NCBI RefSeq assembly: GCF_030247185.1
Contig: NC_080572.1
Location: 246,976,570-247,040,569 of the forward strand
Source: Malaya genurostris
Lineage: Eukaryota; Arthropoda; Insecta; Diptera; Culicidae
Direction: 5' to 3'
Length of the DNA: 64,000 nt
In this document: piece after piece, positions 22,024 through 32,649 of the stretch
Layout of the letters: the number at the start of each line of letters is the position of its first letter
Numbering within the stretch: position 1 is the stretch's first letter
Notes under the pieces: generated by a model
Seen by the model: only the letters and a program-made list of their open reading frames with translations
Told to the model about the DNA's origin: nothing
Databases searched by the model: none
Program-made: the position numbers and the translations under genes

Positions 22024-24272
22024 ATGACTCAGTCGGCAACGACGGTTCCTCCAGATCAAGACGAAGACGAATCCATCAACGGCACTCCTCCGATGCAAAC
22101 CAGCAGCGTAGAATCCATTGGCTGCCGTATCTGTCAAAGTGCAACGGATAAATTCCGGTAAGTGCATTTCCTTGCTAACGGAGAGCAGTAACGAAGTGAA
22201 AGGACCGAACCGTTAAGCACACTCTTCTCTGGAAAACCAATTTGCAGCGTGAACAAATATTACAGAAAATGCTCCCAGTTTGTTAGTTCGAAATGAAAGC
22301 AATTCCAGTAATTGGTTTGAGTTTCGGCTGGAGATTCGTCTAGGCACTGCTGCCTGCACAATAAATACAACTATAACCGAGTTCAAATATTTAAATTACA
22401 TGCTCATAACCCGGTGCAACATTTGCTCCTTTGCGGGTGGCACTTCCGACAAATACCGCTCACGCAATTCCACCCATGCCATGTGCCTACCACAGCCAGC
22501 AAAATTAAGGATAAACGACAAATCCTGGTGCACAATTCTATGCCGCAGAAATTCCATTTCCTCCGTTTGGAAGACGGATGATCATGGTACCGCTGGAATA
22601 GTCAAGCTCAACCGCATCCGAACGGACTTCCTGTTCGCTCATTCCCAACCAGGATCTCCCCCGACCACACGAACGTCTTGTTTACAACAGTTGACAACAA
22701 CAACAACAACAACGTGATATGCTTTTCTGCTATTTTTTAATTACAGTTTAATCTCGCCATGTCTGTGCAAAGGAACTCTCCGCTACGTGCACCGTGAATG
22801 CCTGGAGCACTGGCTCAACCGGTCCGGACTTACACACTGTGAGCTGTGTTTACATAGGTTTCAAACGTACACGGCACTGAGGTAGGCATTCGACTCTCAT
22901 TATTCTACCGACAATATCCGGTCCTGCTCGAAGGCAATTAAAGATCTTCTCATATCCTTTGCCTTGCCAGTTCCCGGAGCAGTGCTGGCAGCGTGAACGC
23001 ACACGGTTTGTTAAGTTGATTCCATGAGGGCGCATGGTATTTTGATTACGTAGAATCGCACTGAAAAATACCGTGTTGAATCGAAATTTGTTTGTATCGA
23101 AACGTTGACACAAATTACTGCTCGCACTGCTCGCCGGAAGACAACCGTTAGTAAGACGGACTATTAAACAGACCATTTTCCGCTCCCCCGCAGTTCGGTC
23201 AATAGCTACTAAATTGCACTTCTAACCAATGCTCATTTTCATTCAAAGTCTTTTCATTGTTCCCAGATACGGCTGCATGGAATCGTTGTGCATTTGGTAT
23301 CGTCACCCGAACAATCGTGGTTTACTGCTGGTAAGACATGTACGATTACCTTCACAGGTTTGCGTACACCAACACACTCTCCAACCCCTCCCCTCATCGG
23401 GGGGGTGGGGGCAACTAAATTAACCTTTAATCTTGGTTTACCCGACCCCCGTCGTCTGCTGCACTGGTTGCGAGCGATCCGTTCAGGCCTGCCAGAACGG
23501 TTCGCTTGAAAAGTGCAACTGCGTTCGGTTTGCGGTCGACTCTTTTCCTTTCCTTTCCACAGTCGGATACACTGATTTATGTCGTCCTGTCATTCATCTG
23601 CTTCACCCTGACAATGATCTGCATTCTGGTGCTACGCTTCCAGAGCAATCACGGCAACACTCTGCAGGAGACGCTGGCCTCGACCGCCATTGTTTGCTTT
23701 CTGCTGCTGGTGGTTCGTATTTAAAATCCAACATTTGTGTATAAAACAGTTCTTTCGAGGGTACGGTTTCGTGGTCAGACGTGTCGTACGGTGCTCAAAG
23801 TTTGAGTCTTTTTCCGAAAAAGTGCGCTCCACCGCACGTACAGCAAAACCATTACGCATGAATTTATCATCTGCAAAATTGAACACCGCTCGAAATAATT
23901 TTCCCCGACATCCTCAAACCACTGTTTTAACCTACATACTTCCTCCCGCTGTTTGGCTGTGTGTGAATAGTGAAACCTCATTTTCAATTTCAGCTAATTG
24001 TGTACCTGACAAACATCGTCGTGCTGGCTAAGGATCACGTCATTCCCTGGTACCGGTAAGCGCGCTTTGATATCGGTCAACAATGTTTGCCTAATCATTG
24101 GTCCGAACAGTGCAATAGGCCTTTGTGATACCACAACCTAAACACACACAAACTCTCTCTCTCTCTCTCTCTCTATTCACTCATCAGATGGTGGAGATCG
24201 TCCCGGAGGATTCGTCTATCTGAGGTATCTGTGGTAGAACAACCGACCAGCAATTCCGAGATTGTAGTGTAA
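22024..24272 (+). CDS. MARCH-type membrane RING-CH E3 ubiquitin ligase, six exons
   Basis: Exons: 22024-22157, 22747-22881, 23267-23330, 23563-23712, 23994-24055 and 24188-24272. All acceptors are AG. Donors are GTAAGT-like except exon 4 (GTTCGT) and exon 2 (GTAGGC). Phases match throughout and give 209 residues. A C4HC3 RING-CH finger occupies about residues 34-79: C34, C37, C50, C52, H60, C63, C76, C79, with the family tryptophan in EHWL. Two hydrophobic segments follow (about 114-136 and 148-172), then a short basic and acidic tail ending EIVV. Family members transfer ubiquitin to membrane cargo in endosomes or ER and steer trafficking or degradation. Size and layout are closest to the two-TM MARCH2/3-like group; the exact orthologue is not assigned. 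The possible PDZ-ligand-like C terminus (IVV) is a guess. Confidence 0.92.
22695..22713. repeat. (CAA)n microsatellite in MARCH intron 1
   Basis: A short uninterrupted CAA run, about 33 bp before the exon 2 acceptor. No function is implied. Confidence 0.85.
24153..24174. repeat. (CT)11 microsatellite in MARCH intron 5
   Basis: A pure CT tract 13 bp upstream of the exon 6 acceptor. It can serve as the polypyrimidine tract of that splice site, so its length may matter for splicing. Confidence 0.85.
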
Positions 24273-24797
24273 TCCGGTCACTCACACAGGGGAAAAATTA
24301 CCCTTTATCAGGCAAAATCTCGACGTATCACGTCATTGCCGTTCGGACAATGAGATCAAAGGAATCGTGCTGAACTTGAATTTGTATTCGTGTCACATAG
24401 GATTAACGGCACTGTCTACTGAACATTTCAAAATTAAATTCTGTAAAAAATCGTGTAGTGAAATAGAGAAATATTTTTGTGAAAATAATACTACGAGTGT
24501 TCAACTAAGCTATCTTCCAAACTATTCTCAAGCAAGAATCGACCGTCAAAGACTTGGAAGTCATATTCGATTATTGAACATGCTTCTACCGTCTAGGCTC
24601 TTCCAATTTTGCACTCGATGTCCCACGCATCAAAGCCATTCAGAACAAATTTCTTCACTTCGCTCATCGCAGTCTTCTTTGGATCCATTCGCCAAGATCT
24701 CTTCAAACTTAATCTAGATATTCGTTCTTGTAATTTTCATCAATTCCTTAAAATTCAATCCGCTTAGAAAGCATCGAGTTTATTGGAATCGCGGGAG

Positions 24798-24847
24798 AAT
24801 AAATTGAATTAAGCTTCGTGTTATTTAGAAAATTTTGCGCAAATAAA
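24798..24847 (+). terminator. Candidate polyadenylation signals of the MARCH gene
   Basis: Two canonical AATAAA hexamers occur at 24798-24803 and 24842-24847. The second is followed by a T-rich 'tctgttttttaaatttttta' region. They lie about 530-570 bp after the stop codon, giving a plausible 3' UTR. AATAAA is common by chance in such AT-rich DNA. Confidence 0.4.
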
Positions 24848-24889
24848 GTCTGTTTTTTAAATTTTTTATATTTTATTATTGATTTGCGA

Positions 24890-25487
24890 AGCAAGATGCA
24901 AGCGTATGAGTAATGTCAACAATGTGTGCGTAAAAAGAAATTTTTGCGCTTTTTTTCCTGATTTTAATCAATAAAATTTCCATATAGTTGAAAACTAAAA
25001 CAAACCGGTTGATTCAGCTTAGAATTGCAATTCAAGAAAAGCGGAAACCTTAGTCTAAAACTCTCCCGTTTTTCTGGAAACTGCTCGAGAAAAATTATGT
25101 CGGTTTCAGCTCACTTCCACTAACACATTTGATTAGCAACGAACACATTTCTTCACGAATTATTGCAAAATAAAGATTTACATACTTTCTATTAGTTGTA
25201 ATCCCTCAAAATAGGAACCATTAATTTAACACGCGAAACGCAATAGATATGGAATGTTGTCGTAAAACTATTTTTCCGGAAAACTGCTCCTTTAACAGAA
25301 AGTATTTAGTTTTGTTTATTTTATGTAGCGCGATCTAATACGAACGCATTGAAGCTAACTTTTTTATTAGGGAATTAAAATCTACATTCATAAAATGTAA
25401 GCAATTTTCCATCAAACATTGGTGAAAAATTGATCCAAACTTATATTCCAAAAGGCAGGTTTAACATTCGCTCGAGAATAAATTGTT
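24890..25487. other. Intergenic, nothing recognised
   Basis: AT-rich sequence without coding or repeat features that could be supported by eye. Confidence 0.4.
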
Positions 25488-26350
25488 GCTAAAAAGGCGG
25501 GCGGGTAATGTTAGAGACATAACTGGACGTCGTGAATACGAAAACAACTGACATGTTCCTTAACACTTCCGAATAGCAATTAGTTTGTCAATTGTATGAA
25601 TTATGCAAGCATTCCCCTTTTTCACTACTAGAATTTGAAACGATGCACCTAAACTAAAGTTCAGATTAGTTACATTAAACATTCTGAAACAGAATATTCT
25701 AGATTTGCACTGAACTGAGGATATTTACCTGCGATTTGCGAAGAAGAATACCTAATAGTTCTTTAGAAAACTTTTAGAGCCATTGGAACGGCTGATTGTG
25801 TGTAATGCTCCCAACCGTTCTCCTCTTTTCGTTGTTTTTTCACCAATGCAAACGACTGGCAGCTATGACGTAATCGCTCTTGTCGGAAGTTAAACTAGCT
25901 TTGCAATCGACACACAATACATCTGCTCGCAGTGGCGATAGAATCCAAACTGATCCAATTTTTGTTAAGAGGTTTCCTTTTACGTGATTTCGTTTGTAGC
26001 TTTTTCACTAATGGGTGGTCCTAACGGCTATAAAAAAAGCTGCATATAGAATTTTAATGTCGATTATTTCATTTCGGATTTGCATTTCATTGATAGAAAC
26101 TATCAGGATATTGTGGAACTCACTGTTCGGAACATTTTTTCCAAGGATTTGTTGTACAGCAGCAGATATTTTGTTCTCTTCCTCAGAACGCGTTCTGATT
26201 GGCTGGTGTTGACATGGGTCAAATGAGACAGGTTTTTCAATAGTGTACTATTGAAATACTTCAATGCTGTTGCTATACACTTTTAAGTTGAAAGCTTTCG
26301 ATTCTATTGGTAGTTAGATTATATAAATCCTTCCACAGATCACTAAGCTA
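25488..26350 (+). repeat. Repeat family C, longest copy
   Basis: The first ~210 bp ('gcggg(c/t)gggtaatgt(t/c)agagacataac', 'gtcgtgaatacgaaa', 'cactactagaatttgaaacg', 'cattaaac') recur at 34828-35020. A later block near 26055 ('atgtcgattatttcatttcggatttgca') recurs at 32357. The copies are therefore pieces of one longer dispersed repeat. No conserved ORF joins the pieces; the 65-codon ORF at 26015-26212 is not conserved in the other copy. Confidence 0.7.
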
Positions 26351-26934
26351 TGAGCTTTAAAAATACGAGAAAGCCAAACGCGCCTCATGAATTATCCTAT
26401 TCGATACTCGTTTATACCAAACATTTCAGAAAAGTTTTATTTTGAATAATTTGAGATTATGTCACCCAACTGAAAATTTTATCATAAAATTGTGATCATA
26501 TTTCCGATGGCATGTAGCAAAAATTATGTTGATTCGTTAGATACAACAAGAGATATTCACGATCAAAAACTTATCACTCTCTCAGAGGGTACATTTTGAA
26601 AAAGCGCCCCATAGTAAAATCAGTCGTATTCACGACAAAAAATTGTTTAAAAATCAATCGTTCAAGCCACTTTGATAAACTGGTTGCACTGCATGTATAA
26701 ATACATAGATCTATTGCATACGTACCAAACAAAATGTACGCAATACACAAACTACCAACACAAGTAAACTTGGTATACATTTGATCCTTAAATAAGTTCG
26801 TTCCGTTTTTGCCTTCCACTGCAAAGAGGTATTAGAATTGCTGGAAAACCCGACTTTCGAATGGAGTCTCGGTGACCCACAGCTCGACAAGATCCAAAAA
26901 TTGTATGTGTAGATGTATGTGTAAGTATTAGAGA

Positions 26935-27200
26935 TTGTCGGGAAAGCATTTTTCGAAAACGAACGCAACCCGTACCCGATCAAAAATAAAAAATAAACTT
27001 TCACCCGTACCCAACCCGAACTCGAGATTAATTTTTCTTCCAAACCCGAACCCGATTCGTACTCGATAAAAAAAATAAAAATCTTTACCCGTACTGAAAC
27101 CCGGAAAAACTCGAAGCCCCACCAAATTTTCTAAGCTGAAACCGATTCGTACCCGTTGAAAATGACAAAAACCCGTCGGGTTTGGGTCGGGTACAAATAC
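26935..27200. repeat. Degenerate tandem repeat of (CCGAACCCGTA)-type units
   Basis: Runs of 'acccgtacccg', 'acccgaacccg' and 'cccgttgaaaatgac' recur irregularly with AT-rich spacers. They read as CGGGT-rich on the minus strand. The repetitive short ORFs here are not genes. Confidence 0.75.
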
Positions 27201-27229
27201 CCGAAACCTGACCATCTGTGTGTGCACTT

Positions 27230-28140
27230 TTTAAAGATTTTTTCACCGCTCAATTTTCTCAGAGATGACTAAGCAGATTTTAACAAGCCTAGACTCGTTT
27301 AAAAACTACTATTGAATTGTAAAACAAGTTCGAAGATCAAATGGCTGACACTTCCAGTTCCGGAGATGCAATTTTAAAGATTTTAACAAGCCTACCCCGG
27401 TAGAAGTGATTGGCAAACCAATAGCATTTTATTATTGAAATCAAACATTAACATTACTTAGTTTGAAATAAGAGTTTATATATAAAAAAAATAACAAAGT
27501 CTGCATGAGAGAATAGCAACAAAATATGAAATTCTGTCATAGAACAAAATATATATGGAAGACGAATTTTTCAGTTATTTTATACCTTAGCACTCAGAAT
27601 TGAACAATATCCTGAGTATTTCTTTTATCAGAGACATCAAGACAAGATATGATGGTAAAATTTGTTATTAATTTTATCTTTGTTTGCTATTTACATCTAC
27701 CCGGGTAGGTTCGTTTGAAAACTATTATTTAATTGTGGATCTAGTTCGAAGGGTCCCTGGTTCTGGAGATATAATGCTATAATTGACGTAAGCGACAATA
27801 CGCTTTGTTTTATTACCGCTCAATTATCTTAGAGAGATGGCTGAGCCAATTTTAATGAATCTAGAGACATTCCAAAGCTACCATTGAATTATGCAGCAAG
27901 TTCGAATATCAAAACTTTGCCACTTATTGGTTCCATACATATAATGGTATAAGTGACGTAAACGAATAACCGCACATATTTCATCGGCTGAATTTTTCTC
28001 GAAGATGAATCAACAATTTTCAACAAACTTAGACTAATTTGAAAGCTAACAATGTCAATCAAATTTGGAAGGGTAATGGCGAACATTTCTATTTCGAGAG
28101 ATGCAATGGGATATGTGACGTAACCGACAAATCCCAGTGA
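27230..28140 (+). repeat. Diverged family A-like tandem modules
   Basis: Modules near 27250, 27830 and 28000 resemble family A ('ttctcagagatgactaagca', 'tagttcgaagg...ctggttctggagat', 'gacgtaa(g/c)cgacaa') but are too diverged to align end to end. They are interrupted by the family D MITE at 27391-27709. Confidence 0.55.
27391..27709 (+). mobile_element. MITE family D, copy 1
   Basis: The ends are inverted repeats: CCCCGGTAGAAGTGATTGGC on the left, and the reverse complement of the right end reads CCCGGGTAGATGTAAATAGC. A TA flanks each end (cctA-TA type), allowing a Tc1/mariner-like TA target. A second, inverted and diverged copy lies at about 38385-38850. It has no ORF. Confidence 0.7.
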
Positions 28141-28528
28141 CTCGTTTGAAAGCAGCTATTAGGTTATTTGATAAGCTCACAGTCAGAATAGTTCATTTCA
28201 GTATATCATGTGAAAAAATCAGCTCAAGAGATTTTCAAAAAAAAAAACTCAGTGACTGAAAAAATCACTTCCGAGATTTTCATTAATGAAACAAGCATCC
28301 ACAAAACTCAGAACAGAACCTCGAGATTCACAAGTGATTTTTGTTTCAGCGAAACTAAATAACGAATATTCGCCCACAGAAATATCGCTAAAAAGATTAT
28401 CGGAGAGGAGAAGAATCTCCGATGATATTTCGATGCTGAATCTCCACTACGCTTCAGTTCTACACCGAAGTTATTCGTATAAGATTTAATTATTATATTT
28501 TCAGCAATAATCAAATCTCTGCTAAATA

Positions 28529-28820
28529 AACTACACAGCAAAAAATAATAAAATTTACCGGTGACGTAAATCCGCATATGACTCAAATCATAAGAACGTA
28601 ATTCGTAGAATGACTGAATTTTACAAGAATGATTTACATATGTGTCGAACATACACCACTTTTACAGCAGACGAGTAAATTTACTTGCTTCAACACTTAA
28701 AAATATGTCAGAATGCATTAAATATGTGTTAGATCTAATGTAAAAATGAGTAATTTTTGACGCTCGTATATGTCGGTCTTAGAAGACGTAAATTTACACG
28801 ATATTTTCTAGGTGTGTAGC
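28529..28820. mobile_element. MITE, ~290 bp, CTACACA ends
   Basis: The left end is CTACACAGCAAAAAAT and the right end, inverted, reads CTACACACCTAGAAAAT. Both are followed by a 'taaatttac(c)g' motif (near 28552 and 28790), giving ~30-bp imperfect inverted ends. It has no coding content. Confidence 0.6.
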
Positions 28821-29783
28821 AACTTAGAAATAATAACTGCATCATTTTCGATACACGTAGGGTGGTCAAAATGAATAACAATATTTCTCACCACATTCCA
28901 AACTGTGATTATATCTACGCAAAGCTGTTTTAATTCCAGCTGACTAATTACACTGCACTATTTATATCAAACCCGATAGAACGCTATTTGGGATGAATTT
29001 TATTCATAAAAATAACAGGAGCGCTGCATTGTCATCATGACTGTAACACTCAAACGCTGCGACTGCGCCTGGCGCGTTTGAAATGGCGAAGTGATAACCT
29101 GCGATCCTGTTACTTCTGCGTACGATATTCGAATAAAATTGGGTAATATGTTTTTAATCAGCAGCATAACATGCTCTGTGATTGTTTTTACTATCATTAT
29201 AAATATTATTAATCACCACACTTGCTGGTCCAATTTTTAATATTACTCCACCACCACGGTATTGCCGAGTAAATCTCGAATATATCACCACTATTGATCC
29301 AGTTATCAATCACCCTACTGAACATTTTCAGAAAGGTTCAGTTTTTGTTCAAAGAGTTGAGATTTAACGGCTATAAAAATTCAGTTCCCAAAATCTTCTG
29401 CTCGAGAATCATATCAAATATATTCAATGTTCGAACTTTTTTGTCAAATATCATTGAGCAGAATGTTCGCAAGTGAACGTTTCACAACTGATTTTTTGCC
29501 ATGTGACATCAGTTTCACTGAGAATAGCGTTAGCAAAAAATAAGTACTGAACTTTTCTGCAGTGAATTTTCTGATCGATGATTTTTTTTGTCTGAAAATC
29601 ACCTCTGAAAAACTTTAATCGCGATTTTTGAATTTTGATATTTTCCATCACTACTCACAATACTACTGGCCGGGGATAAAATCTTACAAACTATACTATT
29701 AAAATTGAAACTTTATTGACAATAAATTGTTCACGGATACCCTTTTCGAAAATTCGACCGGTTTGGCCGCAATCTAGGAATTA

Positions 29784-30967
29784 AAGACTGTCCCAGAAAG
29801 TATGGACGCACTTTGATTTCGCTGTAAATAATTCACAAGTGTTAGATATTCAAATTTTATTCGATATACTGATAATATTAGGGTACAACAACAGAATATT
29901 ATTCTCAACATTTGCTACTTAGCCATTGTAGACTAGCTGGCGCACCTTCTTGCGAACGTTCCTCATTAAATTCCGTACAGACTTCTTGGCGACAAGTTTT
30001 GACACTTTTTTTAATCTTTTTCGAACTGTTGAATGGTTTCGGTTGCCGAGACATGTTTCCTAAGATGTGCCTTCGTTAATGCCCAGAATTCCTCAATTGG
30101 TCGAAGTTGTGGGCAATTTGGTGGATTCATGTCTTTTGGGACGAAAGTGACATTTTTGGTAGTATACCATTCTACCGTTGTTTTCGAGTAGTGGCAAGAA
30201 GCAAGATCTTACAAGAAGACAACAGGATCTTTGTGACTTCGAATCATGGGTAGAAGTCGTTTTTGTAAACATTCCTTGATGTATATTTCGCTGTTCATTG
30301 AAGGGTTTCGAAATCTTACCGCAGCTACAAATTGCTTGCCAGACCATAGCTTCCTTACCAAATTTTTCGACTTCGACGTCCCGGCAAGGATTTGTAATTG
30401 AGGTTCACGTAGGTTTCGTCGTCCATGACTATGCAGTTCAAATTTCCAGCAAGAATCGTATTGTACAGCTTTTGAACCCTCGGCCTGATCGATGCTTCTT
30501 GTTTCGGACTACGTTTTGGTTGTTTCTGCTTCTTATAGGTTCTTTAGCACGAAGAACATTTGACTTCGAAGTACCCACATCCCGAACTGAAACCTCCTTC
30601 TTTTGCTCGAACGCCTTCAGTATACGTTTATCCAACTGAGGGTTAGCAGGACCTTTTTTTCGACCCGTTTTCGGTTTATCCTCAAAGGTGTTATCCTCAC
30701 CGAACTATTTGATTGCATTTCGCACGGCTTTTTCACTTACTCTTTCCATTTTTGCTATCTTTCTCAGTGACAGTCCGCGTTCTGTGCACGTTATTCTGCT
30801 AAAAGTCCACGCATTTCGAAACAAACTAATGAAAACGAATAAACAACTGCACAAATGGTTAAAGAAAAGTATGAACAACAGGAGGCAGCCATAAAAATTG
30901 ATAGATTCTGATCCATTGCGGAATGGCAGCGGTTTTTGGTTGCGTCCATACTTTCTGGGACAGTCTT
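29784..30967 (-). mobile_element. DD37E Tc1/mariner-type transposon, perfect 27-bp TIRs
   Basis: The 27-bp inverted repeats at 29784-29810 (aagactgtcccagaaag...) and 30941-30967 are identical in inverse, and TA dinucleotides flank both (29782-29783, 30968-30969). The 1184-bp body carries a broken minus-strand transposase. Size, TA target and the DD37E signature place it in the ITmD37E-like group. The ends look intact enough to be recognised by an active relative. Confidence 0.9.
29919..30749 (-). pseudogene. Broken DD37E transposase
   Basis: Reading the minus strand from an ATG at 30749, the N-terminal helix-turn-helix region is followed almost at once by an in-frame TAG and later by frame changes. 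Recognisable pieces are a LDKRILKAFE segment (~30635), the first catalytic Asp in IVMDDETY (Asp codon about 30418-30423), DLASCHY with the second Asp at 30206-30208, and NPPNCPQLRPIEEF with the Glu at 30092-30094. There are 37 residues between the second Asp and Glu, which defines DD37E. The C-terminal basic region ends at a TAA at 29919. The ~277-codon span is shorter than the usual ~340, so part of the middle is missing. It is not functional. Confidence 0.85.
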
Positions 30968-31392
30968 TAATTCATATTTTAACTTCATCATAATTGGAGA
31001 AGTACTGGTACTTCGATGAAAAAAACTGTTAAATCAGTAGTACACACGTGGACACATCCCTTTCCTTCAATTCATACGGCACCCAATTGTTTACCTTCCG
31101 GATCATTCCCATTTTTCTAATCATTGACTAAGTAACATCGAGTGATTTTGCAAGTTATTCTTGTCTTTGCAACGTGTTTTGAACCGCCAAATCATTGTCT
31201 CAAAAAACTGACGGCTCCGGGTCGTTCTTCGTTTTCCAAATCAAGATTTCCACTTCTAAGCCGACATCCGAAACATTCGCTCAGTTAGAGCATGGTCGCT
31301 AGGGTGGGAAAAAATTTTGATTTCATCTCCACCGATCATTTCGTGTTCCTTAGACGGTTGATCTGAGTTGTTAGATGTCTATACAATAGTTG

Positions 31393-31953
31393 CAGGGTGC
31401 TTCATCTTTTATGTCGGTATGTAAACATTGAATAACTTTGAGAAAAAACCATTAATTTCTTTAAGTGCTTATTCAGTTTGGTTCCTTGCAATTTTTTTTT
31501 GGACTAGTTTTGAAAACAATATCAATTAAGTGGCCACCTTTATTGGCAATTACAAAACTTCTACATTACAAGACTCCTTTTATGTGAGTTTGCCATTACC
31601 TTTTCGAGCATCTCGTGTATTATAGCCTCGATTTCAGCACGAATGTTTGCCTAGTTTGAGGCTGGTTGGCTACTACTGTTCCGTGTTTAATAAAATTCGA
31701 CACGAAACGAAGAATAGTATTGTCAGATGGTGCCTTTTTGCCGCGATATTTTTCCTATATGCACGATGAGTTAACACAATGGCACGACTATTGTCGATGT
31801 AAAGTGTCACTATTTCAGCGCGTTGTTTTGGTGTGAAGCGATCCATGGAAAAAATTGAACTGAATTGACGTTTCCGCAATATGCAATCGCTCAGTTGGTA
31901 AATGTGAAAGTTATTCTGCGTTTACATACCGTCATAAAAGATGGAACACCCTG
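31393..31953 (-). mobile_element. Internally deleted mariner-like element (561 bp)
   Basis: The ends are inverted: cagggtg(c/t)ttcatcttttat, then g(t/a)cggtatgtaaac, at 31393-31430 and, reversed, 31918-31953. The minus strand encodes the start of a mariner transposase (MDRFTPKQRAEIVTLYIDNS from about 31843, HTH type) and, after a deletion, C-terminal pieces (AEIEAIIHEMLEKV near 31620, then GGHLIDIVFK near 31540). The catalytic core between them is gone. This is a non-autonomous deletion derivative. Confidence 0.8.
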
Positions 31954-32149
31954 TACTCAGCTTAGTATGAAGACACTGTAAAGACACACAACTGTCTAAC
32001 AAACCATTGAATAAAAAAAAATTTTTTTTAAAGCCTAAGTTTATCGAACTTCGTTGAGCCATCTCCAATAAGCGTACCTAAGATTATTGAAATCGGTTCA
32101 GCCCCAGAGAATTTAGCGAAGAGAGGAAAAAAGACGAATAAGTAATGTC

Positions 32150-32600
32150 ATAAACATAAATGGAGTACATGAATACGAATAAAAAGGATAATCGTTCGTA
32201 TTAGTTGATTGTGTGAATCTCGCAACTTATACTGATTCGCTTCTTGAATTGTAACGGTGCATTTATACTAAAGATTGACTTATTGCCGACAAATTTTTTC
32301 TAACACACAACGAAATAACGCGGAACAAATGAGAGTAGCAACGAACCGAATTTTGATGTCGATTATTTCATTTCGGATTTGCATATTTCAGTTAATTTCT
32401 GGCATTCAGAAGGGCCAAACTGTAGAATTCTTTACGATATTAAGCACTGTTCGGAGCATTTTTCTCGAACGCAAAGCAGTCAAATGCTGGCTTTATTCGC
32501 CCTCCTTTGGTGCGAGTTTTGCACTCCTCAAAACATTTGAAGCCATTAGAAGGGTAGATCGGAATGAATTAAGATCATTTGCACAGCCTCTAAAACAACT
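32150..32600 (+). repeat. Repeat family C, partial copy
   Basis: Contains 'cgtattagttgattgtgtgaat' (compare 34920) and 'atgtcgattatttcatttcggatttgca' (compare 26055). A 123-codon ORF (32275-32646) crosses it but carries no domain and is not conserved in the 26.0-kb copy. Confidence 0.55.
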
Positions 32601-32649
32601 ACGAACGTACACCCCCTGTAGAGTCAGCTCTAATTTAGCGATTTAGTGC

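Noticed and set aside
22280..22717. 145-codon ORF
   Set aside because: It lies wholly within intron 1 of the MARCH gene and ends in the CAA repeat.
22850..24031. ORFs on both strands within 22.8-24.0 kb
   Set aside because: They are shadows of MARCH exons and introns in other frames; the spliced model keeps phase and the whole RING-CH and two-TM architecture.
24541..24717. Possible LINE-like fragment downstream of the MARCH gene
   Set aside because: An alternative frame gives FALDVPRIKAIQNKFLHFAH, faintly like the C-terminal region of Jockey ORF2, but the match is too short to support.
25770..25830. Histone-type 3' stem-loop
   Set aside because: AGCC/GGCT pairing is present on the minus strand, but the loop length and flanks do not fit the histone consensus and no histone ORF is near.
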